Assembly: GCF_000725625.1 (NCBI RefSeq)
Contig: NZ_JOHS01000001.1
Span: 511,498-575,497, forward strand
Source of the DNA: Streptomyces sp. NRRL F-6676
Lineage (GTDB): Bacteria; Actinomycetota; Actinomycetes; Streptomycetales; Streptomycetaceae
DNA length: 64,000 nt
Reading direction: 5' to 3'
Positions within the stretch are counted from its first letter, which is position 1. Each line of letters opens with the position of its first letter. Made by a program: the position numbers and the translations under genes. The notes beneath the pieces were generated by a model. The model saw nothing but the letters and a program-made list of their open reading frames with translations, was not told the origin of the DNA and did not search any database. Positions 25,422 through 34,590 of this stretch are shown here, in pieces.

Positions 25422-26492
25422 ATGAGGCTTTCCCGCTTTCTCTCCGGCGTCGCCGTCTGCGCACTGTCCGGAATGCTCACCGTCGTCATGTCACTGTCGG
25501 CGGCGCAGCCCGCCCGCGCGGACCAGACGAGTCTGCGGGCCGCCGACCCGAGCGTCCTGCGCGTGGGCGGCACCTACGTCGGAGTGCAGTCGACCGGCGG
25601 GGGCATCGCCGTACGGCAGGCCTCCTCCACAGCGGGCCTCGCCTCGGCCCCGGCCCGTCAGATCTGGTCGGACAGCCGCGGGCTCGGCGAGGTGTGGGCC
25701 CCGGAGATCGTGCGGGACGGCGGACGCTACTACGTCTACTTCTCGGCCGGCCGCGGTGCCGCCCACCGGATGTACGTGATCAGCTCCGCCACCCCGGACA
25801 GCGGCTACACGGCCGAGACGAAACTGGCGCTGCCGGACGACAAATGGGCCGTCGACGGAAGCCTGTTCACCTTCAACGGGCAGCGCTGGTTCGTCTGGTC
25901 GGGCTGGGCCGGCGACACCAACGTCGAACAGAACCTCTACCTCGCGCGGATGAGCGACCCGAGCACGCCGACCGGCGCGCGGTACATCATCTCGCAGCCT
26001 CGTGAGCCCTGGGAGCGAGTGGTCGGCAACCCGTACATCAACGAGGGACCCGAACCCATCAGGGACCCCAACGGGCAGCTGCACCTCGTGTATTCGGCCA
26101 ACGGAAGCTGGAGCGAGCAGTACTGCCTCGCCGATCTGAGGCTGCGGGCCGGCGGCGACCCGACCTACGTGTGGGACTGGTACAAGTCCAACGGCTGCCT
26201 GTTCGGCTCCAACCGCGCGACCATGATGTCCGGCTGGGACCCGACGCTGTACGTCAACGGCCCCGGCCACCACACCTTCGTACTCCTCGACGGCGACATC
26301 GCCACCAGCCCGCCCGCCGGGCCCACGTTCCCCCTCATGTTCCACGCCGTGCCGAAGGGGACGCCCTACACCTGGGAGAACCGGTACTGGTACACGGGTT
26401 CGTTCACCTGGTGGGGCAACACCACGTACCGCCGCGCCAACGTACCCGGCGCGTCCACCGACACCGGCTGGAGTCTGAAGTTCTTCGAGTAG
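25422..26492 (+). CDS. Secreted glycoside hydrolase, GH43-like beta-propeller
   Basis: This is a 356-residue exported protein with a Sec signal (MRLSRFLSGVAVCALSGML, cleavage near ARA-DQ). The five-blade propeller is shown by ADPSVLRVGGTYV (base Asp), VWAPEIVRDGGRYYVYFSAG, VDGSLFTFNGQRWFVWSGW (the pKa-modulating Asp) and NEGPEPI with the probable acid Glu. Family members act on arabinan or xylan side chains outside the cell. ATG 25422 begins the signal peptide; the nearby ATG 25409 is in another frame. It may share a plant-polysaccharide role with the rhamnosidase at 15398-18607. Confidence 0.82.
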   Translation: MRLSRFLSGVAVCALSGMLTVVMSLSAAQPARADQTSLRAADPSVLRVGGTYVGVQSTGGGIAVRQASSTAGLASAPARQIWSDSRGLGEVWAPEIVRDGGRYYVYFSAGRGAAHRMYVISSATPDSGYTAETKLALPDDKWAVDGSLFTFNGQRWFVWSGWAGDTNVEQNLYLARMSDPSTPTGARYIISQPREPWERVVGNPYINEGPEPIRDPNGQLHLVYSANGSWSEQYCLADLRLRAGGDPTYVWDWYKSNGCLFGSNRATMMSGWDPTLYVNGPGHHTFVLLDGDIATSPPAGPTFPLMFHAVPKGTPYTWENRYWYTGSFTWWGNTTYRRANVPGASTDTGWSLKFFE

Positions 26493-26531
26493 CCGGAACC
26501 GGGGGGGCCGGGTGCGCGAGGCTGTCGAGGC

Positions 26532-26930
26532 TTCTCGAATCTCGAATACAGTCTCGCCCTCACCCCGGGGGACATGGCGCGCTACCAGGACGCGGGCGTC
26601 CGTCTCACCGAGGCGACCGACTGCCGCTTCGGCCCCACTCTGGCCGACGACTATCAGCACCGGGGTGTCGGCACGCTCGTCTTCCCGTATGTCACGGAGA
26701 TCGCACGGCTGCTGGGCAGGTCGAGGATCATCCTGTGGGGCGGCGTGCGCGCCGACAATGCTCGCGCCATTCGTTACTACGAGAAGAACGGCTTCCGGCC
26801 GGTCGGCTCCTTCACCGGGGCGGACGGCTCCCTGTCGCTCGACATGATGCTGGACCTGGACCTGGACCTGGACCTGGACCCGGACCCGGCGCCGGGTCGG
26901 GCGGGGTCCGACGTCCGGCGCCGTGCGTAG
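26532..26930 (+). pseudogene. GNAT acetyltransferase, N-terminally truncated
   Basis: The readable part has the acetyl-CoA-binding core of a GNAT enzyme (DDYQHRGVGTLVFPYVTEIARL, NARAIRYYEKNGF). It lacks the first strands and helices, about 50 or more residues. The same frame is open upstream to the stop of the GH43 gene but contains no start codon or recognisable fold there. The first ATG (26574) lies inside the domain. The C-terminus runs into a (DL)n stretch coded by a hexanucleotide repeat. It is probably a decayed gene fragment fused to repeat DNA rather than an active enzyme. Confidence 0.6.
26852..26887 (+). repeat. GGACCT hexanucleotide repeat
   Basis: Four perfect GGACCT units and two GGACCC variants encode alternating Leu-Asp and then Pro-Asp at the end of the GNAT remnant. 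This is a slippage-prone microsatellite. Confidence 0.9.
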
Positions 26931-26943
26931 CGTCAGGGGCCGG

Positions 26944-27687
26944 TCAGTCGAGACCCTTGCGGCCGGGTGTCCAGAACGGCTTGGTGCGGATGCTGCGCCG
27001 TGGCCATCCGCGCTCCTCGACGAGGTGGCGGCGGACGAGCTGGATCGTCCGGGCCTCGCCCGCCAGGTACGCCACGCCGGGCTCGTCCGGCAGGGCCAGG
27101 CCGCGGACGGCCTCGACCAGCGACTGCGAGGAGGCGGCGGAGCCGCCGTCGCGGTAGCTCCAGGCGAGATCCCAGTGGGCGGGCGTGCCGGGCCGGTCAT
27201 CAGGGACCATGTCGACGCGTTCCGCGTCGGTGTCGACCTCGAGCCGGGCGAAGACCATGGCGTCGTCCGGCAGCGCGCGCAGCATGGGGCCGTAGGAGAC
27301 CTGCGCGGTCTCCTCCCCGGCGAAGAGGTGGTAGGCGGCCGTGTCGTCCGGGACGAAGGTGCCCTGCGGCTTGAGCAGCATCAGCTCGTCGCCCGGCCGG
27401 GCGGTGCGGGCCCACTGGGCGCCCGGCCCGTCACCGTGGTCGAACACGATCAGCTCCATGGACTGGTCGCGGTAGTCCCACACGGAGTAGGTGCGCAGGG
27501 TGCCCACGAGCCAGTCGACGGCAGCCGACGCGGCCGCGACCTGGAGGCGTACGTGCTGGCCCGGCTGCCAGGTGAGACCGGCCAGCGCGGGGCCGGTGAG
27601 GGTCACCCGGCGCAGGCGCGGTCCCCGCTGCTCGACGGCGTGTACCCGGGCAGGCAGGAGGAGGCGGTCCATGAGGCGGCTCTTCAC
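26944..27687 (-). CDS. Siderophore-interacting protein (flavin ferric-siderophore reductase)
   Basis: This is a 247-residue protein of the ViuB/SIP family, which reduces ferric siderophores in the cytoplasm to release iron. It has an N-terminal FAD-binding barrel (GQHVRLQV, RTYSVWDYRDQSMELIVFDHG) and a C-terminal SIP NAD(P)H domain (LFAGEETAQVSYGPMLRALP, WSYRDGG, AYLAGEARTIQLVRRHL). The GTG at 27687 has GGAGA upstream; ATG 27672 is an alternative. No siderophore transport or synthesis genes are adjacent. Confidence 0.87.
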   Translation of the reverse strand: MKSRLMDRLLLPARVHAVEQRGPRLRRVTLTGPALAGLTWQPGQHVRLQVAAASAAVDWLVGTLRTYSVWDYRDQSMELIVFDHGDGPGAQWARTARPGDELMLLKPQGTFVPDDTAAYHLFAGEETAQVSYGPMLRALPDDAMVFARLEVDTDAERVDMVPDDRPGTPAHWDLAWSYRDGGSAASSQSLVEAVRGLALPDEPGVAYLAGEARTIQLVRRHLVEERGWPRRSIRTKPFWTPGRKGLD

Positions 27688-27799
27688 GGGGTGGGTCTCC
27701 TTGGACTGGGAGTGGGACAGGTGGCCGAGGCCTTGTAGGAGGGGACGACGGCGGGCGGGCCCGGGTTGAGGCGAAGCGGAATCTGCGGGTCACGGTGCC

Positions 27800-27847
27800 G
27801 GCGGAGGCGGAGGCGGAGGCGGGGGCGGAGGCGGAGGCGTAGGCGGA
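27800..27847. repeat. GGCGGA hexanucleotide array
   Basis: Eight consecutive 6-base units (GGCGGA with GGCGGG and GGCGTA variants) lie in the 293-base gap between the siderophore-interacting protein and the 2H phosphoesterase genes. They are not in a recognised gene. Confidence 0.9.
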
Positions 27848-27980
27848 GCGCGAGGCGGTAGTCCGACGGATGGGCCCCGCCCTGCGGGCCGTGCTCCTGC
27901 CCGCGCCGCAACCTGCTGCTCCGGTGAAGGAGGAGGGGCGTCATCGAACCGCGTGGTCACGCGGCCGTTAGGGTGGGGCG

Positions 27981-28514
27981 GTGCGCACGGTCGAGCTGTT
28001 GTTGGACGAGGCGGCGGACTCGACGGTCCGGGAGGCATGGCGACGGCTGGCGGACGCGGGCCTGCCGAGCCAGGCGCGCCACCCCTCACCGACCAACAGC
28101 CCGCACCTCACCCTGGCCGCCTGCCCCGAGCTGACCGCCCCGATTCGCTGGGAACTCGCGGAGGTGGCCGCCTGTCTGCCGCTGCCGGTGTGGTTCGACG
28201 GTGTGGTCCGCTTCGAGCGGCCCACCTCGGTGCTGGCCTGGTCGCTGGAGCTCGACGCCGCGCTGGCCGGCCTGCACCGCAGGGTGTGGGACGCGGTGGT
28301 CTCCGACAGCCCGCCCGACGCACTCAACCCGTTCCACCAGCCCGGGCGCTGGAGCCCGCACATCACCCTCGGCCGTACCCGCCGGGCGGGTGCCTTCGCC
28401 GGCCGCCGCGTCCCCGAACTGCTGCCCGCGCCACCGCTGTCCGCCCGCCTCACGCTCCTGCGGAGCTACGACACGGAGACCGGAACGCTGGAGGTGCTGG
28501 AGCCCCGGGCCTGA
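27981..28514 (+). CDS. 2H phosphoesterase (2'-5' RNA ligase-like)
   Basis: This is a 177-residue protein with two H-x-T motifs, SPHLTLA (residues about 40-46) and SPHITLG (about 118-124), the signature of 2H phosphoesterases such as LigT/ThpR. These act on cyclic phosphates or 2'-5' linkages of RNA and nucleotides. The GTG start is preceded by TAGGGT exactly 6 bases upstream, suggesting a leaderless mRNA. It is followed by a hexanucleotide array. Confidence 0.82.
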   Translation: MRTVELLLDEAADSTVREAWRRLADAGLPSQARHPSPTNSPHLTLAACPELTAPIRWELAEVAACLPLPVWFDGVVRFERPTSVLAWSLELDAALAGLHRRVWDAVVSDSPPDALNPFHQPGRWSPHITLGRTRRAGAFAGRRVPELLPAPPLSARLTLLRSYDTETGTLEVLEPRA

Positions 28515-28526
28515 GCGATCCCCTCG

Positions 28527-28584
<58 letters not shown>

Positions 28585-28602
28585 GTCACGGCGGCGCCGG
28601 GC

Positions 28603-28666
28603 TATAGTCACGAGGTCGCGAAAAACGATGTACCGCGGGTGCGCCCCGGACATCGCTCGTACATCG
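28603..28666 (+). promoter_or_regulatory. Promoter and inverted repeat before TetX-like gene
   Basis: A -10-like TATAGT (28603-28608) is followed by CGATGTAC (28626-28633) and its exact reverse complement GTACATCG (28659-28666), 25 bases apart. The repeat would lie in the leader and may bind the TetR protein whose remnant lies beyond the gene. Confidence 0.55.
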
Positions 28667-28776
28667 ACGCAGATGGTTCTGCTCGGTGAGCGTCTCCTTG
28701 CCGAGGCCGGACAACCCGTCCGCTCCCGGCGCCGACCACCGCCGGCGCGTGCCGGCGCGACAGAGGAGCGCACCGC

Positions 28777-29974
28777 ATGCGGAAGACCATCGATACCGGG
28801 ACCGTGACCGGCACCGACATCGCCATCGTCGGAGCGGGACTGGGCGGGCTGACGCTCGCCCGGGTGCTTCAGACCCACGGCGTCGCCACGACGATCCACG
28901 AGGCCGAACCCTCCGGAACGACCCGCACCCAGGGCGGCCTGCTCGACATCCACGAGGACACCGGACAGGTCGCGCTTCGCGCGGCCGGGCTGTACGAGGA
29001 GTTCCTCGCCCTGGTCCGCCCGGGCGAGGACGCCAAGCGCGTGGTCGACCGCCACGGCACGGTCCTGCTCGACCTGCCGGGGGACTCCGGTACGGCCCGA
29101 CCGGAGGTGGACCGCGGCGCACTCAGGCGCCTGCTCATCGACTCACTGACGCCCGGGACGATCAGGTGGGGGCACAAGCTCACCTCGGTCCGGCGCGGTG
29201 CGGAGGGCGGCTACGACCTCGCCTTCGCCGATGGCTCCGGCGCACACGCCGGCCTCGTCGTCGGCGCGGACGGCGCATGGTCGAAGGTGCGTCCGCTGCT
29301 CACCGAGGCCGAGCCCCTGTACAGCGGAACCTGTTTCATCGAGATCGCCCTCGCCCCAGGACGCCCAGGACGCCCAGGACGGCCAGGAAGCCCAGGACGC
29401 GCAGGGCAGCCAGGACGGCCGGGCGAGCCTGGCCTCGATCGGCAGCGGCACGCTGATGGCGGTCGCGCCGGGCAAGGGCATCATCGCCCATCGCTACGCC
29501 GACGGGCAGGTGCGCGGATACGTCGCACTGAACAAGCCCGAGGCGTGGGTGCGGTCGATCGACTTCGGCGACCGCTCCGCAGGTCTCCACCACGTGGCCG
29601 CCGAGTTCGACGGCTGGTCGCCGTCGCTCACCGCCTTCGTGACCCGGAGCCAGGCGGAACCGTGGCTCCGCCCCATCCATGCCCTTCCGGTCGGCCTCCG
29701 ATGGGGCAGGGTGCCGGGTGTGACGCTCCTCGGCGATGCCGCGCATCTGATGTCGCCCTTTGCCGGCGAGGGCGCGAACCTCGCCATGTACGACGGCGCG
29801 GACCTGGCGGGCGCGTTGGCGGAGCAACCCGATGTCGAGTCCGCGCTCAGCGCCTACGAGGAACGGCTGTTCCCGCGCGGGGGCGGCGCCGCCGACCGCT
29901 CGGCCCGCAACATGCGGCTCTTCTTCGGCCCGGAGGCACCGCGGAGCGTGGCAGCCCTGTTCGATCCCTCCTGA
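28777..29974 (+). pseudogene. TetX-like FAD monooxygenase, frameshifted
   Basis: Two frames together spell a normal class A flavin monooxygenase of about 398 residues. Frame 1 gives FAD-binding [15 protein letters not shown], the substrate part and [15 protein letters not shown], then FIEIAL. Frame 2 continues with [22 protein letters not shown], then [26 protein letters not shown] and the C-terminus. The shift is a single extra C in the run CCCC at 29354-29357, directly before a CAGGACGCC-like repeat; with three C the frame reads EIALAQDAQDAQ and is whole. Related proteins inactivate tetracyclines or hydroxylate aromatics. AGAGGAG lies about 7 bases before the ATG. It may be a true null, a phase-variable state or a sequencing error. 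Confidence 0.82.
29354..29429 (+). repeat. CAGGACGCC-type repeat at frameshift site
   Basis: After the CCCC run there are about eight imperfect 9-base units of the form CCAGGACGC. In the intact frame they code for a Gln-Asp-Ala rich loop; in the shifted frame they give Pro-Gly-Arg triplets. Such repeats favour polymerase slippage. Confidence 0.85.
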
Positions 29975-29995
29975 ATCCCGTGGCCGAGGCGTCGG

Positions 29996-30160
29996 TCACC
30001 CGTGCCGAGGCGGCGCACTCGCCCGTACCAGGGCTCGTGCCAGGTCCGCGCTCAGGGAGACGTCGTCGAGCGGGAGCAGTCGTGTCGCGAGGGCGCCCTC
30101 GTGGAGCAGGAGAAGCCGGGCGGCCAGGACGGCGGGCTCCCGATTGCGCCACGACGCGCC
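29996..30160 (-). pseudogene. C-terminal remnant of a TetR regulator
   Basis: About 54 residues in frame ([20 protein letters not shown], then [15 protein letters not shown]) resemble the last two helices of TetR ligand domains. No start codon or HTH is present upstream before the glucosidase terminator. It lies tail-to-tail with the broken TetX-like gene. It may be the leftover of the regulator of that gene. Confidence 0.55.
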
Positions 30161-30200
30161 GGACCGCGGCCGGGGCCTGTCGTCGGACCGGGGCCGAAGG

Positions 30201-30229
30201 ACGGTGCCCGGCGCCGCGCCGGGCACCGT
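30201..30229 (-). terminator. Terminator of the glucosidase operon
   Basis: ACGGTGCCCGGCG (30201-30213) pairs perfectly with CGCCGGGCACCGT (30217-30229), 13 pairs with a 3-base loop. It lies 15 bases past the glucosidase stop at the end of the long leftward operon. Confidence 0.9.
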
Positions 30230-30243
30230 GCCCCCTCCTCCCG

Positions 30244-31917
30244 CTACTCCCTGACGAACCAGACCGTCCCCTCGGCCGGCAGCCGGCCGTCCACCGCCGT
30301 CGAGGCGGCCAGTACCCGGGCCCCGGGCGGAAGGGGGACCGGCTCGGTGGTGAGGTTGGCCAGGACCTCGACGGGGCCGTTGGCGAAGTACAGCAGCCCG
30401 GGCGGGGACGGCAGCCAGCGCAGCTCGCCCGCGCCCAGCCCGTACCGGCGGCGCAGTGACAGCAGAAGGCGGTAGAGGCTGAGGGTCGAGTCGGGATCGT
30501 CGCGCTGGGTGTCGGCCGCGAAGGAGGCGAAGTAGGACGGCTGAGGCAGCCAGGTGCCGGGGGTGCTGCTGAAGCCCATCGCGGTGTCGCCCGCGGTCCA
30601 GGGCAGGGGGACCCGGCAGCCGTCGCGGCCGCGGATGCGGTGGCCGGAGCGCTCCCAGACGGGATCCTGACGGGCGGCGTCGGGCAGGTCGGTGACCTCG
30701 GGGAGGCCCAGTTCCTCCCCCTGGTAGAGATAGGCGGAGCCGGGCAGGGCGAGCATGAGCGCGGTCGCGGCGCGGGCGCGGCGCAGGCCCAGCGCGCGGT
30801 CGGGCTGGGGGTCGTCGGCGCCGACGCCGTGTTCCAGGGCGACGGGGCCGTCGTAGCCGAAGCGGCTGGCGTGGCGCATCACGTCGTGGTTGGACAGGAC
30901 CCAGGTGGTGGGAGCGCCCACGGCGTCGTTGGCGGCCAGCGACTCGTCGATGACGCGGCGCAGGTCGGCCGGCCGCCACGGGGTCTCCAGGAAGCGGAAG
31001 TTGAAGGCCTGGTGCATCTCGTCGGCGCGGATGATGCGGGCGGCGCGCTCGGGGGGCAGCCAGGCCTCGGCGCACAGGATGCGGTGGCCGTCGTAGCCGT
31101 CCAGCAGCCGGCGCCAGGAGCGGAAGATGTCGTGGATGCCGTCCTGGTCCCACATGGGCGGCATCACGCCGTCGACCGGTTCGACGACCCCGTGGACGGG
31201 ATGCGGCCAGTCGGGCAGGCCGGGGGCCTTGACGAGGGCGTCGCAGACGTCGACGCGGAAGCCGTCGACGCCGCGGTCGAGCCAGAACCTCAGCGTGGTC
31301 TCGAAGTCCTCGCGCACGGCGGGACTGTCCCAGTTCCAGTCGGGCTGGCCGGGGTCGAACAGATGGAGGTACCACTGCCCGGGGCTGCCGTCGGCCTCGG
31401 TGACGCGGGTCCAGGCGGGGCCCTCGAACATCGACGTCCAGTCGTTGGGCGGCAGGCTTCCGTCGGGGCCGCGGCCGTCGCGGAAGTGGAACAGGGCCCG
31501 TTCCGCGCTGCCGGGCGGCGCGCCCAACGCCGCCTGAAAAGAGGGGTGTTGTGCGGAGCAGTGGTTCGGGACGAGGTCGACGACGACGCGGATGCCCACC
31601 GCGTGGGCGCGGGCCAGCAGGGCGTCGAAGTCGTGGAGGGTGCCGTAGCGCGGGTCGACGTCACGGTAGTCGGCGACGTCGTAGCCGCCGTCGACCTGCG
31701 GGGAGGGATAGAACGGCGAGAGCCAGAGGGCGTCGACGCCGAGACCGGCCAGATGGTCCAGGCGGGCGGTGATGCCGGGCAGGTCGCCCGTGCCGTCGCC
31801 GTCGCTGTCGGCGAAGGAGCGCGGGTAGATCTGGTAGATGACGGCGGTGCGCCACCAGGCGTCGTCCGCGGCGGAGGAGGCGGGCGACGGCGCGGGCGTG
31901 GTGTCGGCTGACGTCAT
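30244..31917 (-). CDS. GH13 alpha-glucosidase/oligo-1,6-glucosidase type
   Basis: This is a 557-residue intracellular alpha-glycosidase. The TIM barrel runs from [17 protein letters not shown] (residue 21). Conserved regions are DLVPNHCS (114-121), the nucleophile Asp223 in [11 protein letters not shown], the acid Glu284 in CAEAW, and SNHDV with the third Asp at 345. Neither a signal peptide nor carbohydrate-binding module is present, so it acts on an imported alpha-glucoside. Its ATG overlaps the stop of the nitrilase gene by 4 bases. It is the last gene of the operon and presumably releases glucose from the substrate that the ABC importer brings in. Confidence 0.9.
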   Translation of the reverse strand: MTSADTTPAPSPASSAADDAWWRTAVIYQIYPRSFADSDGDGTGDLPGITARLDHLAGLGVDALWLSPFYPSPQVDGGYDVADYRDVDPRYGTLHDFDALLARAHAVGIRVVVDLVPNHCSAQHPSFQAALGAPPGSAERALFHFRDGRGPDGSLPPNDWTSMFEGPAWTRVTEADGSPGQWYLHLFDPGQPDWNWDSPAVREDFETTLRFWLDRGVDGFRVDVCDALVKAPGLPDWPHPVHGVVEPVDGVMPPMWDQDGIHDIFRSWRRLLDGYDGHRILCAEAWLPPERAARIIRADEMHQAFNFRFLETPWRPADLRRVIDESLAANDAVGAPTTWVLSNHDVMRHASRFGYDGPVALEHGVGADDPQPDRALGLRRARAATALMLALPGSAYLYQGEELGLPEVTDLPDAARQDPVWERSGHRIRGRDGCRVPLPWTAGDTAMGFSSTPGTWLPQPSYFASFAADTQRDDPDSTLSLYRLLLSLRRRYGLGAGELRWLPSPPGLLYFANGPVEVLANLTTEPVPLPPGARVLAASTAVDGRLPAEGTVWFVRE

Positions 31918-32771
31918 AGCTGGGGGCTCTCCTGGGCGTAGAGGTCGGTGCGGCGGTCGCGGAGCAGGTCGTTGTGCGGGGAGAGGGACTTGTCCCGGGA
32001 GAGGTGGAGGAAGACATCGGTGACGGCCCGGTGCCGTGTCGCCGCGGTGGCGGTGGCGGTGAGCCAGCCGTACTGGTTGACGACGGCCGTCCCCTGTGTC
32101 CAGGCCTGCCCGCGCTCGGTGCCGCCGCGGTCCGCGCAGGCGATGTAGACGCCGTTGGCGCGTGCGGCGGCCTGGGCCTGGACGATCTCGGCGGGGCGTT
32201 CGCCGGCCGGGTGCTCCTCCAGGGGCCAGTTGGTCGGTACGGCGATCAGGTCGGCCCCCGCCGTGGCCAGCCGGCGGGGCATCTCCGGGAACTCCAGGTC
32301 GTAGCAGATCAGCACACCGATGCGGCCGTGCGGTGTGGTGACGACCGGAGCCATCCGTTCACCGGGGGTGAAGAACAGCGTCTCGCGGTCCCAGAGATGG
32401 GTCTTGCGGTACACGGCGCGTACGCCGTCGGCGTCGACGACGGCGGCGCTGTTGTACAGCGCGTGGCCGCCGTCCTCGCAGAAGCCGAGCACCACGACGG
32501 TACGGGTGCCGGCCAGCAGGCGGGTGAGGTCGGTGAAGAAGGCGTCGCCAGGGGTGATCGCGGTGCGCCGCGCCTCGTCCGCGTCGGCGAACACATAGCC
32601 GGACGTGGTGAGTTCGGGCAGGACGACGATGTCGGCCCGCTCGGAGCGGGCGCGCCGGACGGCGTCGAGGGCCAGTTCCTTGTTGTGGGCGAGCTCGCCG
32701 ACCCGCGGCGCGAGTTGTTCGCACACCACACGGGCGACGCCACTGTCCGGGACCGGGGCGGGCGCGGTCAT
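31914..32771 (-). CDS. Nitrilase-superfamily carbon-nitrogen hydrolase
   Basis: This is a 285-residue enzyme with the full catalytic triad: Glu53 in LPELTTSG, Lys123 in YRKTHLWD and Cys156 in ICYDLEFPE. The family hydrolyses amides, N-carbamoyl groups or nitriles; the amidase type is more common for this length. It is embedded in a sugar-uptake operon, with 4-base overlaps (ATGA) on both sides to the permease and glucosidase genes. This suggests that the imported compound carries an amide or similar C-N bond. Confidence 0.88.
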   Translation of the reverse strand: MTAPAPVPDSGVARVVCEQLAPRVGELAHNKELALDAVRRARSERADIVVLPELTTSGYVFADADEARRTAITPGDAFFTDLTRLLAGTRTVVVLGFCEDGGHALYNSAAVVDADGVRAVYRKTHLWDRETLFFTPGERMAPVVTTPHGRIGVLICYDLEFPEMPRRLATAGADLIAVPTNWPLEEHPAGERPAEIVQAQAAARANGVYIACADRGGTERGQAWTQGTAVVNQYGWLTATATAATRHRAVTDVFLHLSRDKSLSPHNDLLRDRRTDLYAQESPQL

Positions 32772-33577
32772 TTGACGGCTCCTTCGGTGAGGCCGCTGAT
32801 CAGGCGCCGCTGGAGGAAGACATAGGCCAGCAGCACCGGCAGGGCGACCAGGACGGCGGCGGCCGCGGTCACGGCCGGGTCACTGGAACGGGCGGCCCCG
32901 GAGAAGAAGGACAGCGCCAGCGGCACGGTCTGCACCGAGGGGTTGTCCGGGACGAGGATGAGCGCGAGGAGGAACTCGTTCCAGGTGAACAGGAACAGCA
33001 CGGTGCCCAGAGTGGTGATCGCGGGACCGGCGATGGGCAGGACGACCAGGCGCAGGCTCTGCAAACGGCTCGTGCCGTCGATGCGCGCCGCCTCCAGCAG
33101 CTCCACCGGGACGGAGGCGAAGAACGACCGCATCCACAGCACGCCCAGCGGCACCGACAGCGCGATCTGCGGCAGGATCAGTGCCCAGTAGGTGTCGATG
33201 AGATGCCATCCGGTGAGCAGCTCGTACAGCGGCAGTACGGTCACCTCGTAGGGCAGGACCAGCCCCAGCAGCAGCAGTCCCACGATGACCTTGCCGCCGG
33301 GCACCCGCATGGTGGCGAGCGCGTAGCCGGCCAGGGCGGCCAGGACGACGGTGACCACCACGACGGTGACCGACACCAGCGCGCTCGACAGCAGGGCGGA
33401 GCCGAACCGGCCCTGCGTCCAGGCCGTGGAGTAGCCGGCGAACGTCCATCCGCCGGAGGAGCCGGCCACCCCGTGCAGGGACGAGACGACGATCGAGGCC
33501 AGGGGGAAGACGGCGACGGCGGCGGCGAGGACGAGCAGCGCGTGGGTGGCGACGCTCTCGCCGCGGGCGATCCTCAT
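32768..33577 (-). CDS. Sugar ABC transporter permease (MalG type)
   Basis: This is a 269-residue inner-membrane protein with six helices and the EAA loop EAARIDGTSRLQSLRLVVLPIAGP (residues about 178-201) that docks to the ATPase. ATG 33577 overlaps the stop of the MalF-type permease (ATGA) and is chosen for that reason. No ATPase gene is present in the operon; in Streptomyces such importers share the general ATPase MsiK. Confidence 0.9.
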   Translation of the reverse strand: MRIARGESVATHALLVLAAAVAVFPLASIVVSSLHGVAGSSGGWTFAGYSTAWTQGRFGSALLSSALVSVTVVVVTVVLAALAGYALATMRVPGGKVIVGLLLLGLVLPYEVTVLPLYELLTGWHLIDTYWALILPQIALSVPLGVLWMRSFFASVPVELLEAARIDGTSRLQSLRLVVLPIAGPAITTLGTVLFLFTWNEFLLALILVPDNPSVQTVPLALSFFSGAARSSDPAVTAAAAVLVALPVLLAYVFLQRRLISGLTEGAVK

Positions 33578-34590
33578 GACGACTGCACCTTCCTGTCCGG
33601 TGTGCGCGGCCCGGCGAACCGGCGGCGCGGGCCCTCGCGTTCGCGCAGCGCCAGCTGGACGACCACCACGACGAGGAGGATGACCAGGGTCAGCACGATG
33701 GCCAGGGCGGAGGCCCGGCCGAGCATGCGGTTCTGGAACGCGTCCTGGTAGACGTACAGGCTGGGCACGGTCGTGCTGGTGCCGGGGCCGCCCCGGGTGG
33801 TGTTCCAGATCAGGTCGAAGTTGCGCAGCGCGAAGGTGATGGTGAGGACCAGCGCGATCGAGATCTGCGGGCGCAGGGCGGGCAGGGTGATCGCGAAGAA
33901 CTCCCGCACCGGCCCGGCGCCGTCGAGACGGGCGGCCTCGTAGGTGGAGCGGTCGATGGTGACGATGCCGCTGAGGAAGAGCACCATGCACAGCCCGTAC
34001 TCCACCCAGGTGCCGATCAGTCCGATCGACGGCAGGGCGGTGCTGAAGTCGCCCAGCCAGCTGGTGGCGAACCGGCCCAGTCCCATGGCCCGGAGCACCG
34101 CGTTGACGGGGCCGTCCGAGGCGAGCAGGTTCCGCCAGGCGACGGCGACGACGACGCTGGACAGGATCTGCGGCAGGAACAGCACCGCACGGAACACCGT
34201 CAGCCCGTACACCCGGATCCGGGACATCGCCCCGGCCAGCAGCAGGCCGACGCAGACCGGCAGCGCGGAGTAGAAGAACAGCAGGACCAGGGAGTGCAGC
34301 AGTGCGGCGCGCAGCCGGCCGTCGGTGAAGACGGCCGTGTAGTTGCCCCAGCCGACGGGCGTGCCCACGGTCAGACCGTCGTAGGCGTAGAACGAGTACC
34401 AGACGGAGATGCCGATCGGGTAGAGCACGAAGACGCCGAAGAAGGCCAGGGCCGGGGCGACGTACAGCAGTGAGGTCCAGGAGAGGGAGGACAGCCGGGC
34501 GACGGGGGAGGGGCGGCGGCGCCGGCCGCCGGTGGCCGACGGCGCGGAGGTCGCGGTGGAGCGCCCGGTGGTGGGGGCCGCGGTGCTCAT
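33574..34590 (-). CDS. Sugar ABC transporter permease (MalF/UgpA type)
   Basis: This is a 338-residue membrane protein. After a Ser/Thr/Arg-rich cytoplasmic tail (1-35) there are six helices and the EAA loop YEAARLDGAGPVREFFAITLPALRP (about 218-242). It partners the MalG-type permease and the binding lipoprotein. It overlaps both neighbours by 4 bases. Confidence 0.9.
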   Translation of the reverse strand: MSTAAPTTGRSTATSAPSATGGRRRRPSPVARLSSLSWTSLLYVAPALAFFGVFVLYPIGISVWYSFYAYDGLTVGTPVGWGNYTAVFTDGRLRAALLHSLVLLFFYSALPVCVGLLLAGAMSRIRVYGLTVFRAVLFLPQILSSVVVAVAWRNLLASDGPVNAVLRAMGLGRFATSWLGDFSTALPSIGLIGTWVEYGLCMVLFLSGIVTIDRSTYEAARLDGAGPVREFFAITLPALRPQISIALVLTITFALRNFDLIWNTTRGGPGTSTTVPSLYVYQDAFQNRMLGRASALAIVLTLVILLVVVVVQLALREREGPRRRFAGPRTPDRKVQSS

